Shown here one piece after another: positions 21,301 to 34,557 of a stretch of DNA of 64,000 nucleotides. Position 1 is the stretch's first letter. Every line of letters begins with the position of its first letter. Source of the stretch: Ceratobasidium sp. AG-K (lineage: Eukaryota > Basidiomycota > Agaricomycetes > Cantharellales > Ceratobasidiaceae); NCBI GenBank assembly GCA_037039685.1, contig JAWNGF010000004.1, positions 4,774,001-4,838,000 on the forward strand, written 5' to 3'. The position numbers and the translations under genes were made by a program. The notes under the pieces were generated by a model. The model searched no databases and was not told the DNA's origin. It worked only from the letters and a program-made list of their open reading frames with translations.

Positions 21301-23060
21301 ATGTCGTCCGAGGCTCCCAGCACCCATCCGTGTCTCCGTGTTTTTGCAATTCCCGAACTTGCACATCTCATATGCACCCTTGTACCAAAGTCAACCAACG
21401 TCAGTCTTTTGCGTACCTGCCACTTGCTCTTTCGCGAGCTCCGTCAATACGTATGGGAAAGTACGGACGCCGTCATTGCCCTTGTATCCATGATACCTGG
21501 TGGTGGGATTGTTGAGTTCGGCGATGAGCTATTGATGCCGTACTTCGTGAGTGCTCAGCAACAAGGTTTTTCTCGATTGATGTTGATCTGTGAAAAAAGG
21601 TCATAAGGTTCCCCACTCAGTTGGATCTATCTCGACTCAGTATTTATGCTCCTTTTGTCAGAAATCTAGAAATACCAATCGGCCGGTTCCCAACCGACGA
21701 ATACGAAAACTGGAACGACTTCCTGGTGTGCGCCCGATCCACTCCTCTCCTCCCAAACTTGGAGCACATTCGTATTTCCATATCTGCGGCTGAAGAGGGA
21801 GCACGGATCACGAAGGACTCCACCAATTGGATATCCACCTTTTTGTCACCTTCCTTGCTTAGCTTTGGCCTTGTCCGGCATAGCAGCTGGGGCCGGACAC
21901 TCCATGGACTGGACTATATGTGCATGGATCTCAAACTTAGTCACAACTTCTTGGACGAGATCTCGCAAAGGTGCCCGCGTATCCAATCGCTAGAGATTTT
22001 CCCGGCGGGCTTTGATTTGTACAAGGACCAGGGAGGTTGGGGATACAGCCGCAGGGGGATTATAGATCTCAACTACTCTTCGCCCTCTCCTGATACGTCT
22101 GCTGCCATTTCGCGACTCCAGCAACTTCGTACTCTATCGACTACCCCGTTCTTTTTGGACAACGACATGCTGCTGTCCCTTTCGCAACTTCCATCGCTAG
22201 AATCCCTTTCCGTTCGCAGCCTCCGTGACAACCAAAAAGTGTATGCGACTGATATCCAGCTACCAGACCAGTCCTTCGCATCGCTCCGACATTTAAATAT
22301 AGGCGAACTTATCTGGGAGACGATTCGGAACCTAGTTCACCAAAAGTCAATTTGGCGAGGTCTACGCACAGTCCAAATACATGGTTTTGAACCAAATACA
22401 TGGCCTGATCCAGAGGATGACCCGCATATATGGTCGACCATTATCCCAAGCATTGTGGATCATGGCTCTGCTTTGACTAGCCTAAGTCTGTCTGGTGCTT
22501 TCCGGCAAACCGTTACCCCTCGGCTGGTCGATTCTCTGAAGCAGCTACCGTTGACCACGTTATCTCTGACTTCGCTCGACAATGAGCGACCCGAATGGAT
22601 TAACATAGTTCAGGGGCTTCCTCTAGTCGAAAGCCTCACCATCAGCGTTTATTTGGGTGGGGTACTTCCCTCGGATCTTAGTATGATCTTCGAATTCATG
22701 CCGCGACTTTCCAGATTGTCTTTGCCCACGAGTTCCAACTTTGTCAGTCAAATTCAGATAGCAGTGCCTCCATCACAACCGTGCTCACTGGCTCATGTGT
22801 ATTTCGAAACCAACTTTCATTTTGCACAAGATCCAAGGGAAGATGCCGAGGCTGTAGCAAGGTTAGACAAGTCTGTGATTTCTGTCTTGAGTTGTAGAGG
22901 GTGACGTATAATTGGCAGGTTTCTTTACGCTCTGAGGCCGAACGTGACATATGGACCCGGGGGATACACGCCTGGGTTCTTCAATGGGTTCCATTGGGAA
23001 AATCCAATGAACACTGTGATTGTCAATGAGATCTTGTCGAGGCTCCGGGAAGGCGGGTGA
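21301..23060 (+). CDS. F-box protein 3
   Basis: Exons 21301-21546, 21600-22861 and 22919-23060 give 549 aa. Introns of 53 nt (GTGAGT...AAAAAG) and 57 nt (GTTAGA...GGCAG) match the other two paralogs. The F-box is at residues ~10-55 (VFAIPELAHLICTLVPKS...CHLLFRELRQYVW). A long leucine-rich region follows and the C-terminal exon reads RFLYALRPN...PGGYTPGFFNG. It is closest to F-box protein 2 within the window and lies in the neighbouring tandem unit. It is complete with no stop or frameshift, unlike the NWD2 pseudogene that follows 273 nt downstream in the same direction. Probable SCF substrate receptor, target unknown. Confidence 0.85.
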
Positions 23061-23333
23061 GTCGGGGCTGCTTTGAGATTTTGGTATACTGCTGACCGGC
23101 CCTCCAAAAAGAGCATGACGAGCTGGTTTCACTGCGGGCTATGAGTGGGATTGAATAGCGGTTGGATGGAACAATCAATAATTTATTAATTTTGGATTGA
23201 AGAGAGCTTAGAAAGAATGAAATAGAAAGTCACCTGATCCAAGCTGCTTGACCAATCGAGCCCCGTACCTGCCACACGTGTATCAGCTAATCACTTGTAA
23301 TCCCGATGTCCTCAACCATCGTCATCCAGTGAG

Positions 23334-26300
23334 ATGACTAAAAGTCTAAGAGTGGCTTCCGCACTCGTATTGCCCAAGCGTGGGATAGCACGTTCAGATC
23401 GACTTCGCTAAAGCCTTCGTCAGTGGCTCCCCCTTCACTTTTGGTATCCCCTGCCGTGCCTGAATCACTGGGAGCACCCTCTCAGGCGTCGCTGCCAGCG
23501 TCGCACCTTCTCGCACCTTCATCCCCTGCTCTATCTACATCGGCATTTCCCCTCCCGGTGATACAGTTAACCACTCCATCCCGGCAGATATCCCCCATCC
23601 CTTACGATACAACCCCCGCCTCAGGTAGAACCGCTGCATGGAGCGGACTCGGTCCCGCACTTCGAACCCTGCATGCTGACTCGGGGGTGTTCCCGCCCCT
23701 TCAATCGGTTATCGGTAACCTGTTGTCATGCGTCGAAGTATTTGAGGTACGTCAATATAACCAAGATCTAATTGTCTCTAACCTTTTTGTCGGATAGGTT
23801 TCTGCAAACAACAGGAAAGAATATGATGAGAATCTAGCGCTTGAACTACAGACGCTCAGCGAGATGTTGGACCGACACTTAAAGGAGACAGATTCCTCAC
23901 CCATGATGGCTTTCATCGTGAAGACAATGCAATAAGTCACTCTGGAAGAAGACTGCAAACAAAATGCGTGATGGTGCCCCTGCCTAGGTTCATTCAGGAA
24001 CAGGTCGATGTAATCGCGAAGATACATAAATATGACTCGGTCAGGCGAACGCTAGAAGTTCAACAAGTTAGAGAAGCACTCTCAACGTGTTATCATCACG
24101 TTCAGGCCCTATCTCGGCAACTACAGGTAGGCAGGTATGCTTATATGCATTCAGATCGCTGGCTAATACGGGTGGGCATAGATTGATGCCGGTCTCAGCA
24201 TGCGGGGTATCACAAATGAACAGCGGGTAAGCATAATTCATCTCTGGAAGATATTTATATACTCAGACCTCCGAGTTTGTAGCATGCCCAAACAGATAGA
24301 CATAACACCCAACTCGAAGCGATGAAACCCGCAAAACTTGCTGCTTTCGATTCGAGTCTGGCTACTGATATCAATCGACGAACTTGCACAAAGGATACTC
24401 GCACCCGGTGCCGGAAAAACTATCATTGCATGACCTTCGCTGAAGCACTCAAGGAGCGAAAAAACTTGGCTGCGAGCTTCTTCTGTACTCGCACAACCGA
24501 TGAATGTCGCGATGTCACCCGGATAATTCCTACCATTGCATACCAGCTTGCTCGCCACTCGGCGCCATTCCGATCTGCTCTCTGTCGAGTCCTAGAAGAT
24601 GACCCAGACATAGTATTCAGTAAACCATCGACCCAATGCGATTGGCTACTTAAGAGGCCCCTACTTAAAGTCAAGGATGAGATACACAAGGGACTAGTGG
24701 TTGTAATCGATGCATTGGACGAATGCACAGCCAGCAACGGAGTGGAACTCGTGCTTGATACCCTACTTCAAACAGCATCAGACCTCTCACTCAAGTTCTT
24801 TGTAGCCAGTAGACCAGAGCCGAAAATATGGAGCAAGATCCAGAATCAGCCAAAGGAGTCACGGTCTGTGTTTGTGCTGCACAATGTCAAGCACTCCGAT
24901 GTGCAGGCGGATATCGAAAATTACCTACGGGATGAGCTACCATCGATCCTACCAGTACAGCTGAAGCGTCTGGCCGAGTTGTGCGGCAATCTGTTCATCT
25001 ACGCCGCAACTACGGTGCGATATATCCAAGCGGGCGAGATCAACGGAGAGTTTGATGAGTGTCTAGAGAGAATGCTATCGGTCACACAGGGATCAGAAGC
25101 AAAACACAACGAAATCGACGCATTGTACATGGCCATTCTGACGGAGGCGGACAGCATTTTCTCGATGATGGAGGTCAAGGCGCGCATGACACTTACACTA
25201 TGGACAGCTATATGCGCTCGCGAGCCTGTGGACATCGAGACGCTTGCAGCGCTTTCTGGCATTGGCAACTCAAAAAAGGCTATGGCGATGCTGCAACCAC
25301 TCCGATCGGTTCTTTGCGTATCGGACAACGGCAACATCGTATCTACGTTTCATGCCTCGTTCCAGGACTTGATCCTTGATGAAGGCCGGTCGTTGGTGTT
25401 ATTTTGTGACACCGGGCAGCACAGGCAACTCGTTGCACAGCGCTGCTTTGATATTCTCAAAGACCAGCTGCGATTTAACATTTGTGGACTGGAGTCATCA
25501 TATCTACCCGACATTCAAGTGCCCGACCTCAAAGAGCGTGTTGACAAGACAATATCGCCAACCCTTGCTTATACTTGCCACTACTGGGCTGTCCACCTGC
25601 AGGAAGCAAATGCTTCTCAAGATCTGTATGCGCAGCTTTGCGAATTTCTGACGGAGCGATTACTGTTCTGGATAGAAGTACTGAACCTAAAGCAATGGAT
25701 GGGAATCGGCGTGCATGTGATACTGGTGGCGAAGTGGTGGTTGAATGTCAGTCTAGTGTTGAGCAGTTTTAGCTAATTCTAACAGCGGTCCCCTTCCATA
25801 GTGCAACTACCGATCACCGGAATCATCAAGGTTGATTGAAGACATACAACAGTTTGTTACCAGTTTTGCAGGGAACCCGGTTTTCCAGTCGACACCACAC
25901 CTATACGTCTCAGTTCTGGCATTTTGTCATCGATCAAGCTCTGTCTACAAGCACTACTGGAGGCGAACACGTGGGATTATCGAGCCAGAAGGAGTGGGCT
26001 TCGATAGCAGAAGCGCCATCACACTCGCAAGTTGGCCAGTTGACTCGCCAGTGTACTCGGTTACCTATGCCCCTGGCGGTGCGCATATCGCCGTCGGATG
26101 CTCCGATGGCACTGTCACAATCAAAGACACATACAACGGTGTGCCTATACTTCCGCCATTCGTTAGTCATGCTGGGGAGGTCTACTCGGTTGCGTTCTCA
26201 CCGGATAGTACGCGCATCGCTTCGGGATCTCATGACAACACAATCCGCGTCTGGAACGTGCAGGACGGCACTCTTGCCTGCCGTCCTCTCAAAGCTCATG

Positions 26301-28095
26301 CTGATGCAGTCCTGTCGGTGGCAATCTCGCTGAATGACATTTACATAGCCTCTGGTTCTGCGGACTATACCGTTCGTGTCTGGAATACCCGGGACGGCCT
26401 TCCCGCAGCTGAAACCCCCTTCGAAGGTCACACTGACTGGGTGAGATCTGTAGCGTTCTCGCCCAATGGTCGGTACATTGTTTCTGGCTCTGACGACCGT
26501 ACCATTCGTATGTGGAACGTGCAAGGTGGCAGTTCTTTAGGTAACTCTTTAGTTGGCCATAGTGGTTCGGTCACGGCAGTGACCTTCTCACCTGATGGCA
26601 CACGCATTGTCTCTGGCTCACGCGATAACACCATTCGCATCTGGAGCGTACAAGATCGAAATCTCATCGGCACTCCTTTGCCCGGTCATGCCGACTAGGT
26701 GCAATCAATCGCATTTTCGCCCAGCGGTATCCATATCGTCTCGAGCTCTGATGACCGCACTGTCCGCCTGTGGGATTCCCGTGACGGCACCCTTGTCGGT
26801 GACCCTTTCGAAGGCCACACCGGTAGGGTCATGTCGGTGACGTTCTCTCCCGATGGTACACGCATAGTCTCTGGCTCTCGGGGCAGCAGCATCCGTGTCT
26901 GGAATGCACAGATCGACTCCACTGCCACAGTCGCCGCTCGAGGTCACAGCCGTTCGGTCGACTGCGTAGCGTCTTCACCTGATGGCACACGGATCGTCTC
27001 CGGCTCCTCTGACCAAACTGTTCGTGTCTGGAACACCCAAGATGGAACCCTCGTTGGTGTTCCGTTTGAGGGCCACACTGACAAGGTCAACTCGGTGGCA
27101 TTCTCACCTGATAGTGCCCTGGTCGCTTCCGGCTCTGACGACCACACCATCCGAGTCTGGGACGCGCAAGGTGCCTCACTTGTGAACACTCTCGAAGGTC
27201 ATACGGACAGAGTTACATGCGTAGCGTTCTCACCTGACGGGACGCATCTTGTTTCCGGGTCTGGGGACTCTACTGTTCGCGTCTGGGATGTGCGAAGTGG
27301 AAGTACCATCAGTAGTCCTTTTGAGGGGCATTCTGATTTGGTCCGTGCTGTGGCATACTCGCCTGATGGTACACTTATTGCCGCTGGCTCTGAGGCCACT
27401 CGTGTCTGGAACGTGCATGATGGTAGCCTCGTCACTGTTCCGTACAGTGGTCACTCTGGCTATGTTACGTCCATTGCGTTCTCGCCTGATGGCACACAGA
27501 TTGTTTCGGGTTCCAGAGATCGGACCATCCGCGTCTGGAGCGTCCAGGCTGGCACACCCATTGGTAACCCTTTCGAGAGTCACACTGGCTGGGTCAGGTC
27601 AGTCGTATACTCTCCTGACGGCCAACGTATTATATCGTGCTCCGATGATCGCACCATCCGTGTCCGGAATGTGCAGGACGGCACCCTCATCGGTGCCCCT
27701 CTTGATGGTCATACCGGTTGTATTATGTCGGTGACCCTCTCACCCGATGGCACACGCGCCTTCTCAGGCTCCCGGGACGGTAGTATCCGTGCTTGGGACT
27801 TCAATGGTCGCCTGGCTGAGTTTAGTGAGTAACAACCAGGCGCTCTCTTGTTGGTTGCACGTCTAATACAACCCTCCTTGTAGATACTTGGACAGTTTCT
27901 GAGGATGGGTGGGTCAAAGGTCGCGACTCCCGGCTACTATTCTGGGCTCCTTCTGACGTCGTTAATATCCTCCCGCGGCCGTGCAATCCCTGGGTGATTG
28001 GACGTTACGGCCCCATTGCCGTTAACTACGAGAATCTCCTACTTGGCGAGGAGTGGCAAGGCTGCCTTATTTCGGATTTAACAGAATCAAGATAA
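23334..28095 (+). pseudogene. NWD2: NACHT-WD40 pseudogene, paralog of NWD1
   Basis: Exons align one-to-one with NWD1: 23334-23746, 23798-23931, 23988-24126, a short exon near 24,182-24,226, NACHT from about 24,274 to 25,746, WD40 at 25802-27824 and the last exon at 27884-28095. Four lesions are visible. (1) About 4 nt are missing just after the ATG, so the original start is out of frame. (2) The donor of the second intron is AT instead of GT at 23,932. (3) About 70 nt are missing at ~24,404, and together with a 1-nt loss ~35 nt later this puts the P-loop out of frame (RTRCRKNYHCM replaces the Walker A region). (4) TGG has become TAG at 26,696-26,698 between WD repeats 5 and 6. The remaining frames are open. 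A shortened NACHT or WD-only product cannot be excluded, but an NWD1-like protein cannot be made. Confidence 0.9.
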
Positions 28096-30776
28096 TGAAA
28101 CATGTAAGCACATTCGGAGAAATTTTTTCTCGCTCTACTCCCTAATCTAATTGACCAGTTCCACCAGCACGCATGAGAAATGCGGGCTTCATTATTAAAC
28201 GAGACACCAGTGGGAAATCGGGCGCACCAGGGGAAGGATCGACTTGTAGTGTGGTCATGACTAAGTTGAACTCACTGAAGGCTATGTCACAAAGTAAACA
28301 TAGAATGACAATCGCTGATATGCACACCACCGGGCTGGATTCCGCGTTTCCCTTCAACGCCTAAACATAAATTTACTAGATATTCGGATCTAGCCCTCGC
28401 CTCGACTATCCGAATGTTCCACTGTTGTGAAGGATGATTATTCAATAATCATAGTCGAATGTATATCCACTGCCCCAAGAGTCCGCCTAGCGGGAATATC
28501 TAAGGTCTATGCGCACGAAACCCCCTTATTCGAGACACCCTGAGATCACGTGCACTCGGAGTCTGAAATGCTTGTCAACTCGCGCAATGCCCCGACGTTC
28601 GAAGAAAACCCGCGCAGCATCCGAGCGCGAGAGGATTATTTGCGGTTTTCAAAAGGGTCTGCCGGAAGCGCCGAGTGACGATGCACGCAAAAAAAAACTG
28701 CAAACAGTAAAGTCGGTTGAACACCGTCAAATCGAGTCTCTGTGTTGTATAAAGCGCATATTCAGAATCGTATCGACGAGGCGCACATTTTTGTGCATAT
28801 TCCATGATGTAAACTCAAGTCCCGAAAGTTCACCCTTTGGAGCCCATGGGCGATTCCTCGGTCTGAACCGCTGTTGGGAGTCTTTCAGTACCGCACATGC
28901 GTTTCAGGGCAGCCATTACATCCTAGGATCATTATCTCTTGGGGAGTAAGCAGCTATGCCCTATACATGAAGGGACGGCGGTCGAGAGTCAGTTTTGCGG
29001 CGAACAGGATCGTAAAATCGCTAGATCTCTGAAGATTTTTGCTTTCTATATTGTAGGTGGGGCTCTTAAAAGTGTAAGTGGCACCTGCCTTGGTATTTAA
29101 GTTGCTCTCCAGGCTGCAAAATCGCCCATGGACCTCCTTGGAGTGAATATTTCAGTACTTGAGTTTACATCATGGAATATGCACAAAAATGTGCGCCTCG
29201 TCGATGCGATTCTGGATATACACTTTATATAACATAGAGACTCGATTTGACGGCGTTCAACCGACTTTACTGTTTGCAGTTTTTTTTTGTGTGCATCGTC
29301 TCTCGGCGCTTCCGGCAGACCCTTTTGAAAAACCGCAATAAAAAAAAGCGCGTCTCGAGGCGAGCGCGTCGTCTGACGTCGTGGGCGACGACGGGAGCTG
29401 TTATTTTTTTTGAGATCGTTCCGAGTGTGAGCCTGAAAGTGAGGAGGTCGGCGTGGTGAAGCCTAGTCCGGCTGATGCGATTTCTGAACCTGCGAGTGCA
29501 ATCGCCTCCTGCCGGCTCCGGGCACTTCGACGGGGGATGAAGAATCCAGATTTCTTAAAGCGCAACCGGTAAGTTCTCACCACCAAGTTGAAATGTCTCG
29601 AATTAATTACCTATTCATAACCAGAAAGGAAGCCTTCCTGTTTGCAGAAACCACCATGCGAGCGACCTACAACCGTGACAGCCGTAGCACCAAGTGGAGA
29701 CAACAACTCGTCGTTCGCGCGCGCGACCAAGAGGCCGAGTCTTGCCATGACATTCGCAGTTTCTTCTCGGCAAGTAGCGGCAAAATCGGTGCTGGGTACA
29801 CACTAATGACGACACTCGCAACCCAAGTTTCAGAAAAATACTCGACCACCTTTGGACCCAGGTGAGGTTACTGGTACTCCAGTAGCACCAAGTCTGCTGA
29901 CCATGAACAAAGAACCACAAGGATCGGCCGGAAGCAACTCACCGACGCTCACATACGGTACGTTCGTATTCGACTTTAGGACCCACCTACCCAGGCAACC
30001 AACTTTACCGACTTCAAGACTAGGTTCCAGCTAGTGATACGGAAGAGTGTGTGGGATACCAATACTCGAGTCTTGTAATTAATCCACTCATTCGTGTTTC
30101 CGGGCGAGTGGCTTGGAGCGATACGAATCTGGTACGCGTCCAAATTGGATCTGCGTCCAAGAACGCAAGGTAACCGGAGTCTTCCGAACGAGTCGGTTAG
30201 AGCCGAGAGCGAGGGCGATGCACCGTAAACCAACGCTTTCGATTCACGACGAAACCGAGAACGATGCTGTGCGAATGCAGTACACGCAAAGTGTTCCAAC
30301 ACATCAAGTTTCGAGGGTGCGACGCGTGCAGAGCATGAGCAACTCGACAAGACTTGACCCAAAATGAAGCGCTGCTCACCTTGCTTTTCGGCTCGTTCTG
30401 AGCGTTGCCGCCATTTTCATCGAGCGAGTTGACTGATAGACTTGATTAAAGTCTAGAAGACGGTGGTGGTCAAGCGGTGGCGTCGGGCAACCCATTTCCA
30501 ATTCATCCATCCAGTGGCGTCGCGCCGGATTCTCATCTTCGATCTCCCGACATCGGACAAAACAAACATCGGACAGTCTCATTGCAACAAGCACCAGGAA
30601 AACGATCGTATTACACACACCGTAGTACAAGTACCAAGACGAAGACAAAAAGTACACGCAATACACGCGCCGTACAAGTCCTACACGAGAAGCGAAAGCA
30701 AGCCGGATAAATTATACAGTTCATGGCGCGAGCCAATTTTGAGAAAATGTCGTGAGCCGATTTTGGGAATGTCGTG
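28096..30776. other. Interval between NWD2 and the PKA gene, mostly without recognised genes
   Basis: It contains the inverted repeat described separately (28,638-29,340). At about 29,540-29,870 an open stretch with a plausible intron (GTAAGT at 29,570, AG near 29,625) reads FLFAETTMRATYNRDSRS...KIGAGYTLMTTLATQVSEKY; I do not recognise it and it may be a gene fragment. The remaining short ORFs look random. Confidence 0.4.
28638..29340. repeat. Large inverted repeat, ~215-nt arms, ~270-nt spacer
   Basis: The left arm (about 28,638-28,853) is the reverse complement of the right arm (about 29,125-29,340) with an estimated 10% mismatch. Shared pieces include the sequence around CGAGGCGCACATTTTTGTGC in the left arm and GCACAAAAATGTGCGCCTCG in the right, and an A9/T9 run next to CTGCAAACAG. 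The flanks just outside the arms also share GC-rich similarity. No transposase ORF lies between them. This fits a foldback or MITE-like element or a hairpin RNA locus. Confidence 0.85.
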
Positions 30777-32532
<1,756 letters not shown>

Positions 32533-34557
32533 GTTAGTGGGGGTCGTCGTCCTCGTGCGGGCTCTTTACGTTTTCTGAGGCCAGGGTCCCTTCAGGGTCT
32601 GCTTCCCTGTTTCTTTGTTCTCCAAATGGGCCCAAATACTGACACAATAACCCTCGTCAAAGGAGGAGCGGAGAGTTGTCCGGGTGGATTCGTTACTCCC
32701 TGGGCGTGTACCGCTTGGAGCGAATCCGTATCGGATCTGTCTCGCTCACGTGTATTTGGCGGTTGTGGCAGAGTCAAATGTGTAGAGTTCTCTACGCGTG
32801 CTGGTTTGTTTATCCCCGTAATACATTTGTGCTAAAGATAAGATTCATGTTGAACGCCTTTATCGAAATTGCCCTCGATCCAAACATCCCAGGGCCGCCG
32901 GTAAACGTGCCGCGGCAGGCACATCTAGGGCGCTCCACGTGACCCCGGTCCTCGCGCTGCTCTGGCTCGCTAAACCGCCAATGGATTGATTGCGCTTGTC
33001 ACCAGACAGTTTTAATGAATTTCATTGAAATAGCCGGTGGTAAATACGGGGGCGGACAAATCCCGCCACCCTGTCCGCACATCACCGGATTTAATTGACA
33101 TTCTCATGGGTCCTGATCTTCAGGCCCTGTTGGCGGCGCGGCGATATTCGTGCGCTCCCTGAAGATCGTGAGGCAACGTGGATGCCACTTTATGTTCGCT
33201 CGGTCCACTTATCGCGTCCCTACGTCCTCTCATGTTCCTTGTTACTGCTATATGGGAGATGTTCATAATGACGAGAACTTCAGAGACGACCCGAAGTGAA
33301 ACGGGACACGAGATGAGACATTGACGCTTTACAAATCCTGTTAGACAGATACATTGGAGTGCACAAATCAACAGGAGAATGCCGCGGTGACCCGAGCCAT
33401 ATACGTTGCGATACTCTCTAGGCTCGCACGTATATCCCAAGGCAATGTCAGGATACCTCAGACGTATGGAGGTCGTGTCCATTTCTATGCCCAGCCTCCC
33501 TGTGATATAAGACCGGTCGCAATGATTGATGCTTGTCTGGTGTTGTTAACATTTAACGTGAATCCGATTGAGTCATAAGGCCCAATAGGTGCGACAACAG
33601 CATTACAATTCCTCAGTGCCTGAGCCTCTTCAATTGTGCCAGAGTTTGACGAATGATGTTGAAGTTACTGACTTCTTTGCAATGGTCTCTTAAGCTTGGT
33701 CCTTTACTAAACCCAGAGAAGCCGGGATCGATAAGATCTGAGAAGCGGTGACTGGTATATCTGTTGTCCACCTGTGCGCACTTTACCTTTGCCCATAGCG
33801 CATATAAGTACCTAAATCTAGGCAGTGCACTGTCCTTAGTATCGAGGCGACCAAAATAATATAAGAACTACGTACCTCACAATTTCCTTGGACATATTTA
33901 ACGCGGGGCCTCCAAATCCCACCGCCCTGTCCAAATGTCACCAGCTTGAATTAACATTTTCATGTGCCCTCACCTTCAGGCCCTGTTTGGCGTGCTGGTA
34001 TTCATGTTGTGTGGCGGCGTGTATGTTGCCATATGTTTATGCGATCCACTGGTTGTTACACCCTCTGGCGCTCTTGGGTACTGAATCGAAAATGCTCTTG
34101 ATAATGAGACTTTTCGAGTCGACGCAAGTTGAAATGGAACAAGAAATGAGGAATGGGTATTATGCAAATCGAAATAAGGTCTGTAAGAGAACGTTGTGGT
34201 GACTCAAGCCATATTTGTTCTATCCCTCTCTCAATACCCGCATTCATTCCAAGACAGTTTGAGGAATGTTTGGCTTATGAGAGAGTCATGCACATTCCAG
34301 AGAACCATCACTTTCACAAGCTCAATTGTGTGATAAATACAGTTGGTGCAACAAAGTTAAAATCATTAGGGCGCAATCCAAGGGAGCATAATGATTACGC
34401 GTAAGCTTGTTCAGCGTACACAATAAAATAAAATAAAATAAAACATACGCCCACGTGACCACTTGGGCCATTTGGTATTGATTGCTGGCAGCGCCACACC
34501 ACAATCATTAGGTTCATCCAGCCAAACATACGGCGCGGGCCATGGTTCTTGGGAGAA
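32533..34557. other. Intergenic interval with a dispersed ~350-nt repeat pair
   Basis: No gene is recognised. Segment A (about 33,040-33,420) and segment B (about 33,895-34,225) are direct-repeat relatives at perhaps 65% identity, with shared anchors such as CTTCAGGCCCTGTT and the region around the GAGCCATAT/AAGCCATAT motif. They may be old copies of a non-autonomous element. The interval also carries the promoters of the two flanking divergent genes. Confidence 0.55.
34422..34444 (+). repeat. (AAATA)n microsatellite
   Basis: Four to five tandem AAATA units lie about 115 nt upstream of the AFG1-like start codon. Confidence 0.8.

Larger units (their letters stand above)
19696..23130 (+). repeat. 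Tandem duplication unit B (contains F-box 3)
   Basis: This is the second copy of the unit beginning at 15,706. The first kilobase matches unit A. The middle (about 20,640-21,080) has diverged or been replaced and lacks most of the long upstream block seen in unit A. F-box gene 3 follows. Downstream of the unit lies the NWD2 pseudogene, mirroring F-box 1 followed by NWD1. Confidence 0.7.

Noticed and set aside
30749..30775. TGTCGTGAGCC-like start resembling the Gypsy LTR end
   Set aside because: Similarity stops after about 12 nt and no LTR body or opposite end follows.
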